DNA of 64,000 bases from Algoriphagus locisalis (GTDB lineage Bacteria > Bacteroidota > Bacteroidia > Cytophagales > Cyclobacteriaceae), in NCBI RefSeq assembly GCF_900116615.1, contig NZ_FPBF01000001.1, positions 186,001 to 250,000 of the forward strand. The letters run 5' to 3'. The translations under genes and the position numbers were made by a program. The notes under the pieces were generated by a model. That model was not told where the DNA came from, made no database searches, and saw only the letters and a program-made list of their open reading frames with translations. This document shows, piece after piece, positions 52,989 to 63,877 of the stretch (position 1 is the first letter of the stretch; the number at the start of each line of letters is the position of its first letter).

Positions 52989-54293
52989 ATGATCAAAGAT
53001 TTACAAGACGTAAAAATCGCAATAATAGGCTTAGGATATGTAGGCCTTCCTTTGGCTGTAGAATTTGCTAAGAAATATCCTACGGTTGGTTTTGATATTG
53101 ATATCAAGCGGGTAAGTGACATCAATGCTGGAAGGGATAACACCCTGGAAGTGGAGGATGATTTGCTTCAATCCGTGACGGCTTCTGCTTTTTCGGATTC
53201 CCAAAAAACGGGGTTGTTGCCTACCTACAATGCCTCAGATCTTTCGGATTGCACAGTTTACATTGTCACCGTTCCCACTCCTACAGACAAACACAATCGG
53301 CCAGTGCTTACCCCGATGCTTAAAGCTTCGGAGAATATTGGCCAATTCCTGAAAAAAGGCGATGTGGTCATTTACGAATCCACAGTTTACCCGGGAGTCA
53401 CAGAGGATGAATGTGTGCCAGTGCTGGAAAAGGTGTCTGGATTGAAATTTAACGAGGACTTCTTTGCAGGATACTCTCCAGAGCGTATCAATCCGGGAGA
53501 TAAGGAACATACTGTGGCTAAGATCCTTAAAGTAACCTCAGGTTCTACGCCAGAGATTGCTGAGTTTGTAGATCAGCTTTACCGAACTGTGATTACTGCC
53601 GGCACACACAAAGCTTCCTCTATAAAAGTGGCTGAAGCTGCCAAGGTGATTGAAAACTCACAGCGGGATATCAATATTGCTTTTGTCAATGAACTTTCCA
53701 AGATTTTCAACCTGATGGGAATAGATACTACAGAAGTCCTAGAAGCAGCAGGTACCAAATGGAATTTCCTGAAGTTTAAACCAGGTTTGGTTGGTGGGCA
53801 TTGTATTGGAGTCGATCCTTTTTACCTTGCACAAAAGGCTCAGGAACTGGGGTATCATCCGGAGATTATTCTGGCAGGTAGAAGACTGAATGATTCCATG
53901 GGCAAGCATGTAGCTACTGAAGTGGTGAAACTCATGATGCGCAAGGATCTCAAAGTGATCGATGCCAAAGTTATGATTCTGGGTTTCACGTTTAAAGAAG
54001 ATTGCCCAGATGTGCGCAATACTCGAGTTATTGATATTTATCAGGAACTCAAAACCTATGACATTAATGTGGATGTGTATGATCCTTGGGCAAATCCTTC
54101 TGAAGTAAGTCATGAATACGGGATTGAAATTATTTCAGGTGCAAAGGCTCCTGACCTTTCTCAGTATTCTGCAATTATTCTTGCGGTTTCCCATAAAGAG
54201 TTTGCAAGTCTTTCGATTGAGAAGTCCAAAAATCAAGTGGTGTACGACGTGAAAGGGTTTTTAGATAAAAAACGAATAGACGCACGTCTATAA
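52989..54293 (+). CDS. Nucleotide-sugar dehydrogenase, TviB/WbpA type
   Basis: The product is 434 residues from the ATG at 52989 ([20 protein letters not shown]); the frame opens at a TTG 18 bp upstream. The Rossmann motif [15 protein letters not shown] and catalytic Cys272 in [16 protein letters not shown] place it with UDP-N-acetylhexosamine 6-dehydrogenases (Vi antigen TviB, WbpA/WbpO) rather than Ugd. It would make UDP-GlcNAcA or UDP-GalNAcA. First gene of EPS operon 2. Confidence 0.92.
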   Translation: MIKDLQDVKIAIIGLGYVGLPLAVEFAKKYPTVGFDIDIKRVSDINAGRDNTLEVEDDLLQSVTASAFSDSQKTGLLPTYNASDLSDCTVYIVTVPTPTDKHNRPVLTPMLKASENIGQFLKKGDVVIYESTVYPGVTEDECVPVLEKVSGLKFNEDFFAGYSPERINPGDKEHTVAKILKVTSGSTPEIAEFVDQLYRTVITAGTHKASSIKVAEAAKVIENSQRDINIAFVNELSKIFNLMGIDTTEVLEAAGTKWNFLKFKPGLVGGHCIGVDPFYLAQKAQELGYHPEIILAGRRLNDSMGKHVATEVVKLMMRKDLKVIDAKVMILGFTFKEDCPDVRNTRVIDIYQELKTYDINVDVYDPWANPSEVSHEYGIEIISGAKAPDLSQYSAIILAVSHKEFASLSIEKSKNQVVYDVKGFLDKKRIDARL

Positions 54294-54314
54294 TTTCTGA
54301 CCCATACATCCTTT

Positions 54315-54359
54315 GCTCAAATAAGCGTCAATAGTTCTGATTAATTCTTATTTTTGAGC
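54315..54359 (+). promoter_or_regulatory. Imperfect hairpin upstream of the second Wza gene
   Basis: GCTCAAATAAG (54315-54325) pairs with CTTATTTTTGAGC (54347-54359), allowing two unpaired bases. It lies in the 110-bp gap between the dehydrogenase and Wza genes. No clean T-run follows, so it could be an attenuator or a chance hairpin. Confidence 0.3.
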
Positions 54360-54403
54360 CAAATCAATAAAATCTTCTTTTTTCTTACTCTCTTATTTAT
54401 TCC

Positions 54404-55228
54404 ATGTTTAAACTTTACCGATTATTAGTAGTAACAGGGCTTATGAGTTTGATGCTCTTTTCATGCGTTCCTAATAAAAAGATGATTTATATGCAGGAAC
54501 TCGCTGAATCACCAGGCCCATTAGTTGAGTCTAGTGGTAAATATGCTTATGAAACAGAGGAGTATTTATTGCAAATCAATGATATTGTAGAAGTTACAAT
54601 TAAAACTACAAGTCCAGAGCTTAATGCTATTTTTGGTTCAATAGCAGATGATTCCCAAGCTTCAGCTCAAATGGGAGGCAGTCAAGGTGCCGGTGATGCA
54701 TTCTTTATGAACGGGTACACCATTGATGAGCAAGGCATGGTGGAGATCCCCTTAATCGGGGAAGTAAAACTTCTTGGTTTATCCACTGGTCAAGCTAAAG
54801 TCTTGGTAGAACAGGAAGTGCTTAAATACGTCAATGCAAACGAATTTTTTATAAGAGTAAGATTAGGAGGAGTACGTTTTAGTGCGTTAGGAGAATTCAG
54901 ATCACCGGGTAAATTTACAATCCTCCAAAATAGAGTTACAATTTATGAAGCAATTGCATTTGCTGGTGATTTGACTACAGTAGCAAAGCGAGACAAGGTA
55001 ATGCTCATTAGGCAATATCCTGATGGGTCTCAAGTTCACAAAATCAATCTTTTAGACAGAGAGTTACTGGGTTCCGAGTTTTATTTTCTTAAACCTAATG
55101 ACATGATTTATGCTGAGCCGATGAAGGTCAGAGAGCTAGGTGCAGGAACAAATGTGGTAGAGACATTGACATTGTTGACCACAACTATTACAGCGATTGC
55201 GCTCGTGCTTACATTAATTAAAAATTAA
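54404..55228 (+). CDS. Wza-like polysaccharide export lipoprotein
   Basis: The 274-residue protein has a lipoprotein signal (lipobox LFSC, Cys21), a polysaccharide export domain (YLLQINDIVEVTIKTTSPEL to VEIPLIGEVKLLGLSTGQAK) and one SLBB domain (FSALGEFRSPGKFTILQNRV). A C-terminal helix (ETLTLLTTTITAIALVLTLI) is the piece expected to cross the outer membrane. It forms the export channel with Wzc downstream (18 bp). It is distinct from the six-SLBB protein of operon 1. Confidence 0.93.
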   Translation: MFKLYRLLVVTGLMSLMLFSCVPNKKMIYMQELAESPGPLVESSGKYAYETEEYLLQINDIVEVTIKTTSPELNAIFGSIADDSQASAQMGGSQGAGDAFFMNGYTIDEQGMVEIPLIGEVKLLGLSTGQAKVLVEQEVLKYVNANEFFIRVRLGGVRFSALGEFRSPGKFTILQNRVTIYEAIAFAGDLTTVAKRDKVMLIRQYPDGSQVHKINLLDRELLGSEFYFLKPNDMIYAEPMKVRELGAGTNVVETLTLLTTTITAIALVLTLIKN

Positions 55229-55246
55229 CATTCCCATATATTTATT

Positions 55247-57619
55247 ATGAGTTTCGACCAAGAGGATAGCGATTTTTTCCATGAGGAAGAAAGCAGTTTT
55301 GATATAAAGACACTCTTTCCTAAAATTTTAAAAATCTGGCCAATTATTTTAGGCAGCATTATCCTGTTTATTGGAGTAGCTTTTTATTATACCAGCACAA
55401 CGGCACCCACATATTTAGTATCTAGTAAATTTTTTATCAAAGAAGAGGAAAGTGCATTGTCCTTATTTGATAGTCCAGCTGCTATCGGTGGACAGCAGGG
55501 GATAGGGATAACCAATGAGATTATTATTCTAAAATCACGGCCTATAGCAGAAGCAACCCTGATTCAATTGGATTTTGACGTAGAGTATTTTGAAGAGGGA
55601 AGATTTGTAAAGAAAGAAATTTTTAGAAAAACTCCACTAGTCGTAGAAGTAGATTGGGAATTCCCTCAGCTCATAAATGGGATGGTTAAAGTGGTTTGGG
55701 AAAACCCAAATGAGTACAGTCTTGTTTTCGAAGATGATAATTTCACACAATATTTCCCAGATGGAAGTATGGCCAAGGCTGTTCCGAATCTAGGTGGACC
55801 TTATAAATTTAATGAGTGGGTAGAAAACCCTCAATTTAAAATTAAAATTAATAACACTTCAAATCAGGATTCAGGGAACGCATTTTATACCGTACGAAAT
55901 AACACTTACCTCATTAATAAGTATTCGAGTGGCCTGATCGTAGATTTAGAAGAAAAAAACTCTTCCATTTTAAATTTAAGTATGAATGTTCCTAATGTAG
56001 ATAAGGGACAGACGTACCTGGATGCCTTAATGGCGACTTATCTTGAATTAGAGCTTCAAGAGAAAAATGACATTGCAAACCGTACCATTAACTTTATCGA
56101 CAAGCAAGTGGCTGGTGTTGCGGATTCCCTCTCACAATTTGAAAACAAACTACAGTCATTTCGATCAAATAATAAGATCTATAACTTAAACAATGAGAGT
56201 AATACAGTTTACAGTAATCTTACAGAAATTGAAACTGAATTAGCGAATGCAAGTTTAAAAAGCAGGTATTACCAAAGTCTCAAGGATTATTTAGTTCGGG
56301 AGAATTATAATGAGATAATTGTACCTTCTGGATTAGGAATTGAAGACCCCTATTTGAACGGGTTAATTGAAAATTTGCTTGCAGTCCAAGTGGACCGATC
56401 AAGACTGATGGCCACGCAAACCGAACTTTCACCTTCGGTTAGAGAAGCAAATAAAAAACTGGATGACCTAAATAAATCTATCCGTGAAATTTTGGATAAT
56501 GTTGATTTGAATAATAAAATGACAATCAATGATCTGGAGCGGAGAAAGGCCGAAATTGAAACCTCTTTTAGAAGCTTACCACAAGCTGAGCAAAATTTAA
56601 TAGGATTACAGAGGCAAGCAGACTTATCGGAGAGTATTTATAATTTTTTAAGTGAAAAGAGAGCTGAGTCAGCAATAACCAAGGCTTCCAATCGACCAAA
56701 TAATAAAATCATTGAATTCGCTAAAACTATTGGTGGTCCAGTCACACCAAAACCGTTAAGGAATTATATGATTGCATTTCTGATAGGATTACTGTTACCT
56801 ATTTTATATGTTATTGTAAGGGAGTTATTTAGAGTAAGAATTGAAGATATTTCTTACTTGGAGAAGAAGCTTAAAATACCTGTAATAGCAACCATTCTCA
56901 AAAATAAAGAGGAAAACAACCTGGTGGTTTTTAACAATGGAAAATCAGGTATTGCAGAATCTTTTAGATCATTAAGAGCGAATATTCGTTATTTAATGCA
57001 AAAAGATAAGCAAGTCACCATTATGCTTACTTCGACTATTTCTAGTGAAGGGAAGACCTTTTGCGCTATGAACTTAGCTTCGGGGTATTCCTTGACTGGC
57101 AAGAAAACAGTCCTTGTGGGTTGCGACATGAGGAAACCTAAGATATTTGATGATTTTGGCATTAAAAATAACATAGGACTATCAACTATTCTAAGTGAAC
57201 AAGTAGAACATTGGCAAGATGGTGTCCAAAAATCGGGTTTTGATAATTTAGATGTAATCGTTTCTGGCCCTATTCCCCCTAATCCAGCAGAACTTTTATC
57301 TGGTGAGCAATTCGAGAAATTAGTGAATGAGTTGAAGCAAGTATATGATGTGATCATATTAGATACCCCTCCTATAGGACTTGTAAGTGAAACAATCGAA
57401 CTTTTGAACTTTGTAGACCTCACACTATTTGTCTTCAGACAAGATTATAGTCAGCGAAATTTTGTCACTGCACTTAACGGGCTGAAAACGGGTAAGGGAA
57501 TAAAGAATATTTACGCCTTGTTCAATGGTGTGGATGGAAGAGCAGTAACTTACGGTTATGGCTATAATTATGGCTATGGCTATGGGTATTATAGTGACGA
57601 TAAAGTTTCAAAAAAGTAA
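55247..57619 (+). CDS. wzc: Wzc-like polysaccharide co-polymerase and BY-type tyrosine kinase
   Basis: The 790-residue protein has an N-terminal Wzz domain with helices at about 28-48 and 505-525, a coiled-coil periplasmic part (INDLERRKAEIETSFRSLPQ) and a cytoplasmic kinase. Walker A (TSTISSEGKTF, about 595-604), Walker A' (VLVGCDMRKP, about 622-631) and Walker B (VIILDTPPIG, about 702) are visible. The C-terminal tyrosine cluster YGYGYNYGYGYGYY (about 769-784) is the autophosphorylation tail. It controls polymer length and export with Wza. Confidence 0.95.
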   Translation: MSFDQEDSDFFHEEESSFDIKTLFPKILKIWPIILGSIILFIGVAFYYTSTTAPTYLVSSKFFIKEEESALSLFDSPAAIGGQQGIGITNEIIILKSRPIAEATLIQLDFDVEYFEEGRFVKKEIFRKTPLVVEVDWEFPQLINGMVKVVWENPNEYSLVFEDDNFTQYFPDGSMAKAVPNLGGPYKFNEWVENPQFKIKINNTSNQDSGNAFYTVRNNTYLINKYSSGLIVDLEEKNSSILNLSMNVPNVDKGQTYLDALMATYLELELQEKNDIANRTINFIDKQVAGVADSLSQFENKLQSFRSNNKIYNLNNESNTVYSNLTEIETELANASLKSRYYQSLKDYLVRENYNEIIVPSGLGIEDPYLNGLIENLLAVQVDRSRLMATQTELSPSVREANKKLDDLNKSIREILDNVDLNNKMTINDLERRKAEIETSFRSLPQAEQNLIGLQRQADLSESIYNFLSEKRAESAITKASNRPNNKIIEFAKTIGGPVTPKPLRNYMIAFLIGLLLPILYVIVRELFRVRIEDISYLEKKLKIPVIATILKNKEENNLVVFNNGKSGIAESFRSLRANIRYLMQKDKQVTIMLTSTISSEGKTFCAMNLASGYSLTGKKTVLVGCDMRKPKIFDDFGIKNNIGLSTILSEQVEHWQDGVQKSGFDNLDVIVSGPIPPNPAELLSGEQFEKLVNELKQVYDVIILDTPPIGLVSETIELLNFVDLTLFVFRQDYSQRNFVTALNGLKTGKGIKNIYALFNGVDGRAVTYGYGYNYGYGYGYYSDDKVSKK

Positions 57620-57635
57620 GCTGGATCAGTTTTAA

Positions 57636-59432
57636 GTGAAATTGATTTCTAAATACTTTAAGCATTTTCTATTCTTCTATTCCTATCTAGGAAATAAGAT
57701 CATCTTGCTTGTTGTTTTAAGTCTTGTAGGAGGATTCTTGGATGGCTTTGGATTGGCTTTGTTTATTCCGCTGATACAAGTTGCCGGAAAGGCTCAGATA
57801 GATAAAGCTGAGGCTGCGGAGTCTCTTGGGTCTTTAGATTTCCTTTTAGACTTTATTTCTTGGATTGGCTTAGACCTCACAGCCGTAGTTATTTTGTTAT
57901 TTCTATTACTTATTTTTTTAGTAAAAGGGATATTTAAGTATCTGGAGAGTCATTACAAAGTGCTGGTCCAAATGTTTTTTGTAAAGAAAATCAGATACCA
58001 AATGGTGGATAGTCTCGGTAATATGGAGTATCGGGAGTTTTTGGGATTGGATGCAGGTAGAGTTCAAAATACGTTATCAGGGGAAATTTATAAAATTGTC
58101 TCTGCTTATGTAGCCTACTTCAATACCCTTCAGGCATTTGTATTATTATTGGTTTATATTGTCTTGGCTTTGTTAGCCAACTTTCAGTTTGCATTAGTAG
58201 TGAGCGTAGGGGGATACCTGTCCAATTTTATTTTTAAGATTATTTTCAAGTACACTGAATCAGCTTCTGTAAACAACAGCAAGCTCAGTCATAAGTATCA
58301 GTCTTCCCTTATTCAAGCTGTTCATAATTTTAAGTACCTGAAAGCCACCAATTACTTTCAGAAATATAAGATCAAACTTAAAACTTATGTAGATCAGATA
58401 GAGTTGGAGCAAAAGAAAATTGGGATTTTTAACGCAATACTGATGGCAGCAAGGGAACCTTTAGTAATGGCTATTGTGGTTGGGGCAATCTTAGTTGAAA
58501 TCAAGATTTTAAACGGAAACATTGCTGCAATTTTTCTGAGCCTGATGTTTTTTTACAGAGCTTTGAATTTCATTATGCTTGTGCAGACAAGCTGGCAAGC
58601 CTTTACAGCTAATCTTGGAGGATTGCATGTTGGTTTGGAGCTTTTGGAAGACTTGGATAAAGGACAAGAAAAAGATGAGTCAACTAAGCAGGTCATTGAA
58701 TTGAATACCATATCATTGAATAATGTAGGTTTCTATTATTCTTCTGAAAAAAAGGTTCTGAATAACATCAACCTGAATATTGAAAATAACAGATCCTATG
58801 CTCTTGTAGGTAAAAGTGGAAGTGGAAAAACGACACTTACCAATTTACTAGTTGGACTTATACATCCTACATCAGGAGAATTCCTCCTGAATGGAGAGCC
58901 TTTGCGATCTTTTAATTTGGCTAGTTATCGCTCTAAAATTGGCTACATAACGCAAGAGGCGGTTATTTTCAATGATACTATTTTTAACAACGTGACTTTT
59001 TGGGCAGCGAAGACAAAAGAAAATTTAACCAAATTTTCCAACGCTTTAAAATTGGCCAACCTAAACGAGCTTCTAGAATCGCTCCCTGAGAAAGAAGAAA
59101 CAATATTGGGGGATAGTGGATCATTAATAAGTGGTGGGCAAAAGCAAAGAATTTCTATTGCCAGAGAATTGTATAAAGAGGCTCAGCTTTTGATTTTTGA
59201 TGAGGCAACTTCCGCTTTAGATAGTGAAACCGAGAAAATGATCCAGCAAAACATCGATTCACTCAAAGGCAGCTGCAATATTGTTCTAATTGCACATAGA
59301 CTTAGTACCGTGAAAAACGCTGATGAAATCCTTTTGATGAAGGATGGTGAGGTTGAATCTAGAGGGACTTTTGCATCCCTCTTAGCCCAAAGCAAAACAT
59401 TTAGATCAATGGTAGAACATCAAGAGTTTTAA
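57636..59432 (+). CDS. MsbA/PglK-type ABC transporter (fused permease-ATPase)
   Basis: Start is GTG at 57636. The 598-residue half-transporter has about six helices in the first 330 residues, then an ABC domain: Walker A VGKSGSGKTTL (about 392-402), signature ISGGQKQRIS, Walker B LLIFDEATSALDSET and the H-loop IAHRLSTVKNAD. Being in an EPS operon, it likely flips a lipid-linked sugar as PglK does. This would serve the role Wzx plays in operon 1; the two operons thus differ in flippase type. Confidence 0.92.
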   Translation: MKLISKYFKHFLFFYSYLGNKIILLVVLSLVGGFLDGFGLALFIPLIQVAGKAQIDKAEAAESLGSLDFLLDFISWIGLDLTAVVILLFLLLIFLVKGIFKYLESHYKVLVQMFFVKKIRYQMVDSLGNMEYREFLGLDAGRVQNTLSGEIYKIVSAYVAYFNTLQAFVLLLVYIVLALLANFQFALVVSVGGYLSNFIFKIIFKYTESASVNNSKLSHKYQSSLIQAVHNFKYLKATNYFQKYKIKLKTYVDQIELEQKKIGIFNAILMAAREPLVMAIVVGAILVEIKILNGNIAAIFLSLMFFYRALNFIMLVQTSWQAFTANLGGLHVGLELLEDLDKGQEKDESTKQVIELNTISLNNVGFYYSSEKKVLNNINLNIENNRSYALVGKSGSGKTTLTNLLVGLIHPTSGEFLLNGEPLRSFNLASYRSKIGYITQEAVIFNDTIFNNVTFWAAKTKENLTKFSNALKLANLNELLESLPEKEETILGDSGSLISGGQKQRISIARELYKEAQLLIFDEATSALDSETEKMIQQNIDSLKGSCNIVLIAHRLSTVKNADEILLMKDGEVESRGTFASLLAQSKTFRSMVEHQEF

Positions 59433-59450
59433 ATCTATGATTAAATCACA

Positions 59451-60563
59451 ATGGTAAAATTTCTGGATCTCAAAAAAATCAACCTTGCTCATGAAGCTGA
59501 ATTGAAGCAAATTCTAGAGCAAGTGCTTTTAAATGGCTGGTACATTAGAGGTAAGTTTCATGATGAATTTGAACAGCAATTTGCAGGCTATTGTGGTACT
59601 TCGCATTGTGTTGGGGTAGCAAATGGATTGGATGCTTTAATTTTAATATTTAAAGGATATAAGGAATTAGGCATCCTAAAAGACGGGGATGAGGTTATCG
59701 TGCAGGCGAATACTTACATAGCTTCGATTCTTTCAATATCCATAGCGGGTTTAACACCTGTTTTTGTAGAACCGGACGCGGAGAGTTATAACCTTAATGT
59801 CAAAAATGTAAAGGATGCTATTACAGACAAAACGAAAGCTATTTTGGCTGTACATCTATATGGTAAACTGAGTCCGATGAAGGAATTGATGGCACTTGCT
59901 GATGAGAGAAACTTAATACTTGTTGAAGATTGTGCCCAATCACATGGTGCGATAGATGACAGAGGGATCAAAGCTGGTAATCTTTCGCATGCTGCAGCCT
60001 TTTCGTTTTATCCCGGAAAAAACATGGGGGCTCTAGGGGATGCTGGAGCTGTTACAACCTCTGATGAGGCATTAGCTACTACCATAAAAACAATGGGTAA
60101 TTATGGCAGTAAGAAAAAGTACTATAATGAGGTCAAAGGAGTGAATTCTAGATTGGATGAAATTCAGGCTGCTGTACTGCTTATTAAGTTGAAATATATT
60201 GATCAGGAGAATGCAGTTCGTAGGAAAATAGCACAGAGGTACCTTGATGAAATCAAAAACCCTCATTTGATTTTACCTGATCACAAGCAAGCAAAGACAG
60301 ATCATGTTTATCACGTATTTGCAATTCGCTGCGAACAAAGACAAAACTTGATAGATTATGCTGAATCCAACGGTATTCAAACGTTGATTCATTACCCTGT
60401 CCCTTTTCATAAGCAAGATGCTTATACAGAATATGCTCATCTGAGCCTACCTCTTACAGAATTAATTCATGAGCAAATTCTGAGTATACCGATCAGTCCG
60501 GTTATGGAGAAAGAGGAAGTTGATCACGTGATAACAGTATTAAATGAATATCGCTCTGGATAG
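59451..60563 (+). CDS. DegT/DnrJ aminotransferase, FdtB/QdtB-like
   Basis: The 370-residue PLP enzyme has Lys190 in [15 protein letters not shown] and Asp160 in [10 protein letters not shown]. The start [20 protein letters not shown] and [20 protein letters not shown] resemble enzymes that make dTDP-3-amino-3,6-dideoxyhexoses. The keto-isomerase and acetyltransferase partners are not in the window. It overlaps the next glycosyltransferase by 20 bp. Confidence 0.9.
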   Translation: MVKFLDLKKINLAHEAELKQILEQVLLNGWYIRGKFHDEFEQQFAGYCGTSHCVGVANGLDALILIFKGYKELGILKDGDEVIVQANTYIASILSISIAGLTPVFVEPDAESYNLNVKNVKDAITDKTKAILAVHLYGKLSPMKELMALADERNLILVEDCAQSHGAIDDRGIKAGNLSHAAAFSFYPGKNMGALGDAGAVTTSDEALATTIKTMGNYGSKKKYYNEVKGVNSRLDEIQAAVLLIKLKYIDQENAVRRKIAQRYLDEIKNPHLILPDHKQAKTDHVYHVFAIRCEQRQNLIDYAESNGIQTLIHYPVPFHKQDAYTEYAHLSLPLTELIHEQILSIPISPVMEKEEVDHVITVLNEYRSG

Positions 60564-61455
60564 TTTTTCAAATAACGAAGATCCCTTAGTCAGCATAATT
60601 GCGATTGCCTATAATCATGCTTCCTTTTTGGAAGAGACCCTCGACAGCGTAGTTGGTCAAACCTACAAATCTATTGAGCTCATTATTGTTGATGCTTTTT
60701 CAAATGATGAGAGTGTTGTTAAGATTAAGGATTGGATTCAAAGAAATCCGGAAGTCAAGGTAAAAACCCTATTCCAGTCCGAAACAAAGAAAATAACAGA
60801 AAATGCAAATGATGCATTGAAGCTGGCAGATGGCGAATATTATCAGATTCTGAGCTGCGACGATGTGCTGATGCCTGGCAAGATAGCTTCTCAAATCATT
60901 ACTTTTCAAAACTCAGATGATAGGCTCGGAGTAGTATATTCAGACGCGGTCAAAATAGATGAGAAGGGTGTTGAAATCAATGCACCCACATTTTTTCAAG
61001 AAAGAGATTGGCAAGAAGCCTCTCAATTACCGTCAGGGATGATTTTCCCAATGCTTTTAATGGATTATTTCATTGTAGCACCAACCGTTTTGGTTAAAAA
61101 AGAATATGCAATCCGTGTGGGTGGTTATAACCCAGAATCTATGATGGAAGACTTGGATCTTTTTTTAAAAATGGCTCAAAGATATTCTATAAAGGGTCTA
61201 TTCCAGGTAGATGTAAAATATAGAGTGCTGGAAACATCTCTTTTGAGATCTACCAATGCATTTAACAAGCAATCTAATAGGTTGAAAATTTATGCTGATT
61301 TTATAGACCAAAAAGGAGAATGGGATAGGTATATCACATACCAATTTCTTTTGGCTCATCGATCTAAATCATTAATGCTAAAGTTATTTTATTTTTTTCA
61401 TTCCCAGTTTCATAAGATTTTAAAATTCAAATTTAAGATTAACTACAAACCATAA
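60544..61455 (+). CDS. Glycosyltransferase family 2
   Basis: The 303-residue protein has GT2 motifs [34 protein letters not shown] and [15 protein letters not shown] with the metal Asp pair. The C-terminal part ([20 protein letters not shown]) is basic and hydrophobic, suggesting membrane association. Start ATG at 60544, inside the end of the aminotransferase gene. Confidence 0.9.
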   Translation: MNIALDSFSNNEDPLVSIIAIAYNHASFLEETLDSVVGQTYKSIELIIVDAFSNDESVVKIKDWIQRNPEVKVKTLFQSETKKITENANDALKLADGEYYQILSCDDVLMPGKIASQIITFQNSDDRLGVVYSDAVKIDEKGVEINAPTFFQERDWQEASQLPSGMIFPMLLMDYFIVAPTVLVKKEYAIRVGGYNPESMMEDLDLFLKMAQRYSIKGLFQVDVKYRVLETSLLRSTNAFNKQSNRLKIYADFIDQKGEWDRYITYQFLLAHRSKSLMLKLFYFFHSQFHKILKFKFKINYKP

Positions 61456-61457
61456 TA

Positions 61458-62639
61458 ATGAGAAATATTAGGAAAAGGATTTTGTTCCTTATCCCTGGAA
61501 TTTCAATGCCTGGTGGACAAGAATTAGAAAATATAGGTTTTGCCAATTTTTTGAATTCTGATCCTAGTTTTGAGGTGGAAATCCTGAATTTTTTTTGTCT
61601 TTTGAAATCTGCTGAATTCGAAGAACTTCCAAAAGTTGCCTGGAGTTTAGTAAAACTTAAAAAGGTACTTTCAAGCAAGCAATTTTTGAAAATTTATGTC
61701 AAATCTGGCTTTGCGTTTAAACAAAGCTTGGCTTATTGTTTTCGGGATTTCCCTCATCTTTTTGATTCATGGTTGAGTTCTATTCTTAAGAATTTTGATC
61801 TATGTTTTGCAGGCATTAGTCCTCGAATTTTGCTTCCCCACGTTCTGGACTTATGCCAAAAGGCGAACGTTAAATTTGTCTATCATGAATCATCCATCTT
61901 TCACCCAAAAAATAATTTGTTTTATCAGCAACTTGAGAAAAATGGATTTTTCTTGATCTCGGCAAAAGAAAAGGAAGATTATTTATTGAAAAACTATCCC
62001 GATTCTAGCTATTATATTATTAAGCAATGGATTTATATAGGACAAAGCGATTTTCTCTCAATTTCCCCAGTAAAAAATGAAGTAGTTAAATTTGGTGGAC
62101 TAGGTAGAATTGACGTAGGTAAGAATTTTAAAGTTATTTTGGAAGCTTTAATCATTCTGAAACGTAAAGCTATTAAAGTTGAGTTTAGCTTATATGGAGA
62201 TGGTCCAGAGTTGACTAATCTTAAAAAAATATCCAAAGACAATGGATTAGATAATATTGTTTCATTTAAGGGAGGATTCGCTTTTGATAAAAGAGACATA
62301 TGTTTCAAAGAGATAGACGTTTTCATTATGACATCATCTTTTGAAGGTGGGCCATTGGTAGTACTGGAGGCTATGGCTTCAAGAAAACCTATTATTTCTA
62401 CTAGGGTAGGTGATGTTCCTAATAGAGTATTTGAGGATGTGAATGGTTACATATTACCAGTTCACTGCTCTGCATCTGATTTGGCTATTGAAATGGAAAA
62501 ATATATTTTTGATAGGGAGCTAGTGTCAAGCCATGGCCGAAATAGTAGAGAGATTTTTTTGAGAGACTTTGAAAGAAGTAAATCAGAACTACTATTTAAA
62601 AAAAGCATAGAAAGTATTTTAGAAAAGGATAATAAGTAG
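61458..62639 (+). CDS. Glycosyltransferase family 4
   Basis: The 393-residue GT-B protein has GLGRIDVGKNFKVILEALII, GDGPELTNLKKIS and the E-x7-E region SSFEGGPLVVLEAMASRKPI. The N-terminal domain starts RILFLIPGISMPGGQELENI. It is 2 bp after the preceding stop, in operon 2. Confidence 0.9.
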   Translation: MRNIRKRILFLIPGISMPGGQELENIGFANFLNSDPSFEVEILNFFCLLKSAEFEELPKVAWSLVKLKKVLSSKQFLKIYVKSGFAFKQSLAYCFRDFPHLFDSWLSSILKNFDLCFAGISPRILLPHVLDLCQKANVKFVYHESSIFHPKNNLFYQQLEKNGFFLISAKEKEDYLLKNYPDSSYYIIKQWIYIGQSDFLSISPVKNEVVKFGGLGRIDVGKNFKVILEALIILKRKAIKVEFSLYGDGPELTNLKKISKDNGLDNIVSFKGGFAFDKRDICFKEIDVFIMTSSFEGGPLVVLEAMASRKPIISTRVGDVPNRVFEDVNGYILPVHCSASDLAIEMEKYIFDRELVSSHGRNSREIFLRDFERSKSELLFKKSIESILEKDNK

Positions 62640-62647
62640 AAAGATCT

Positions 62648-63877
62648 GTGAGATTATTAGTTGTTGCCGAGGATTTAAGGGTTTCTGGAACAAGCGAAGG
62701 GCAAGTAAGTAGGTCATTTGTTTACAGGTTAGCTTTACATCCAGATGTGGAAAAAGTTGATTTGTTATACTTAAAAAAAGAAAGTAGTGATCATGAAATA
62801 GATATGTTGCCTTTAAACCAGGTTTGGGAGCATGATATTTTATTTTCCAAAAACAAGATCTCTAAATTTGTCGAGAAATTAGGTCACAAAATTTTTGGGA
62901 AGTCTTTGGAAGATAAGGTAAAGCTCTCCAAAATGGAAAAAATTTTATCTAATGTTCGATTTGAAAATTATGATTTTATTGCTGTAAGAAGTAGTGGTCA
63001 GTCATTCCTGTCTTTAAGGGCATTTAAAAAGTTCGATTATTTAAAAGATAAAATTGTCCTGTTTTTTCATGACCCCTATCCTGTTTTTTGGGATCCTGGG
63101 TATTCCGGACCATTTTCTAAGCGGTCTGAAAATGAATTTAAGGATATGAAATCTCTGATCGATTTGGGTTTTAAATGTGTTACACCTTCCAATTTGCTGA
63201 GTAAGGATCTTAGATTCTTATATAAGAGTAATCGGAATTTTTTCACCTTACCTCATCAATTTGCTCCAGAAGTTTTCTCCGTTTTCAATGGACCTAAACT
63301 AAAAAAGGAATCAGGTAAAATCACTTTTATGTATCATGGGGCGATACAATTAGGAAGGAAGATTGATTACTTTTTGGATGCCTGCAAGGATTTGATGGTA
63401 GAATCCCCGGATTTCAAAGATCAAGTCAAATTGATTCTTAGGATTAAAGGAAATGATGTGGAAAGGATAAAAACTAAGTATAAGGATATGGAAATCCTTC
63501 AGATTCTTCCTCAAGTGCCATCTCAAGTTGCTTTTTGGGAAGCTAAAGAAATTGCAGATATCAATTTGATACTAGAACCTTCTGGAAATTACAGTAATAT
63601 ATTAGTAGGGAAGGCCCCTTTGTTGGATTATGTGAATCGTGGTGTATTGGTCTTAGGCCCAGAAGAAAGTGAATTGAGAAATTTGTTGGTTGACCAATCC
63701 TCTTTTGCCCTTGCTGGATCATTGATAGATATTAAACGAGCCGTTTTATCCTCAATTCAAAAAATAAGAGATAATAATACAATGTATCCTGTTTTTGGTG
63801 AGTATTTCTCTGTTGAGAATTTCAATAATTTAGCGAGCAAAATTTTTACGCCAAATAATAATTCAGCAAGTGAATAA
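62648..63877 (+). CDS. Predicted glycosyltransferase (GT-B, GT4-like)
   Basis: Start is GTG at 62648. The 409-residue product begins MRLLVVAEDLRVSGTSEGQV. The central part (ITFMYHGAIQLGRKIDYFLD, EAKEIADINLILEPSGNYSN, and ILVGKAPLLDYVNRGVLVLG) fits a GT-B C-terminal domain, though without a clear E-x7-E. Its specificity is unknown. It overlaps the next gene by 8 bp. Confidence 0.65.
   Translation: MRLLVVAEDLRVSGTSEGQVSRSFVYRLALHPDVEKVDLLYLKKESSDHEIDMLPLNQVWEHDILFSKNKISKFVEKLGHKIFGKSLEDKVKLSKMEKILSNVRFENYDFIAVRSSGQSFLSLRAFKKFDYLKDKIVLFFHDPYPVFWDPGYSGPFSKRSENEFKDMKSLIDLGFKCVTPSNLLSKDLRFLYKSNRNFFTLPHQFAPEVFSVFNGPKLKKESGKITFMYHGAIQLGRKIDYFLDACKDLMVESPDFKDQVKLILRIKGNDVERIKTKYKDMEILQILPQVPSQVAFWEAKEIADINLILEPSGNYSNILVGKAPLLDYVNRGVLVLGPEESELRNLLVDQSSFALAGSLIDIKRAVLSSIQKIRDNNTMYPVFGEYFSVENFNNLASKIFTPNNNSASE

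Noticed and set aside
57552..57600. Short tandem DNA repeat encoding Tyr-Gly
   Set aside because: It is the coding sequence of the Wzc tyrosine tail, expected for this family.
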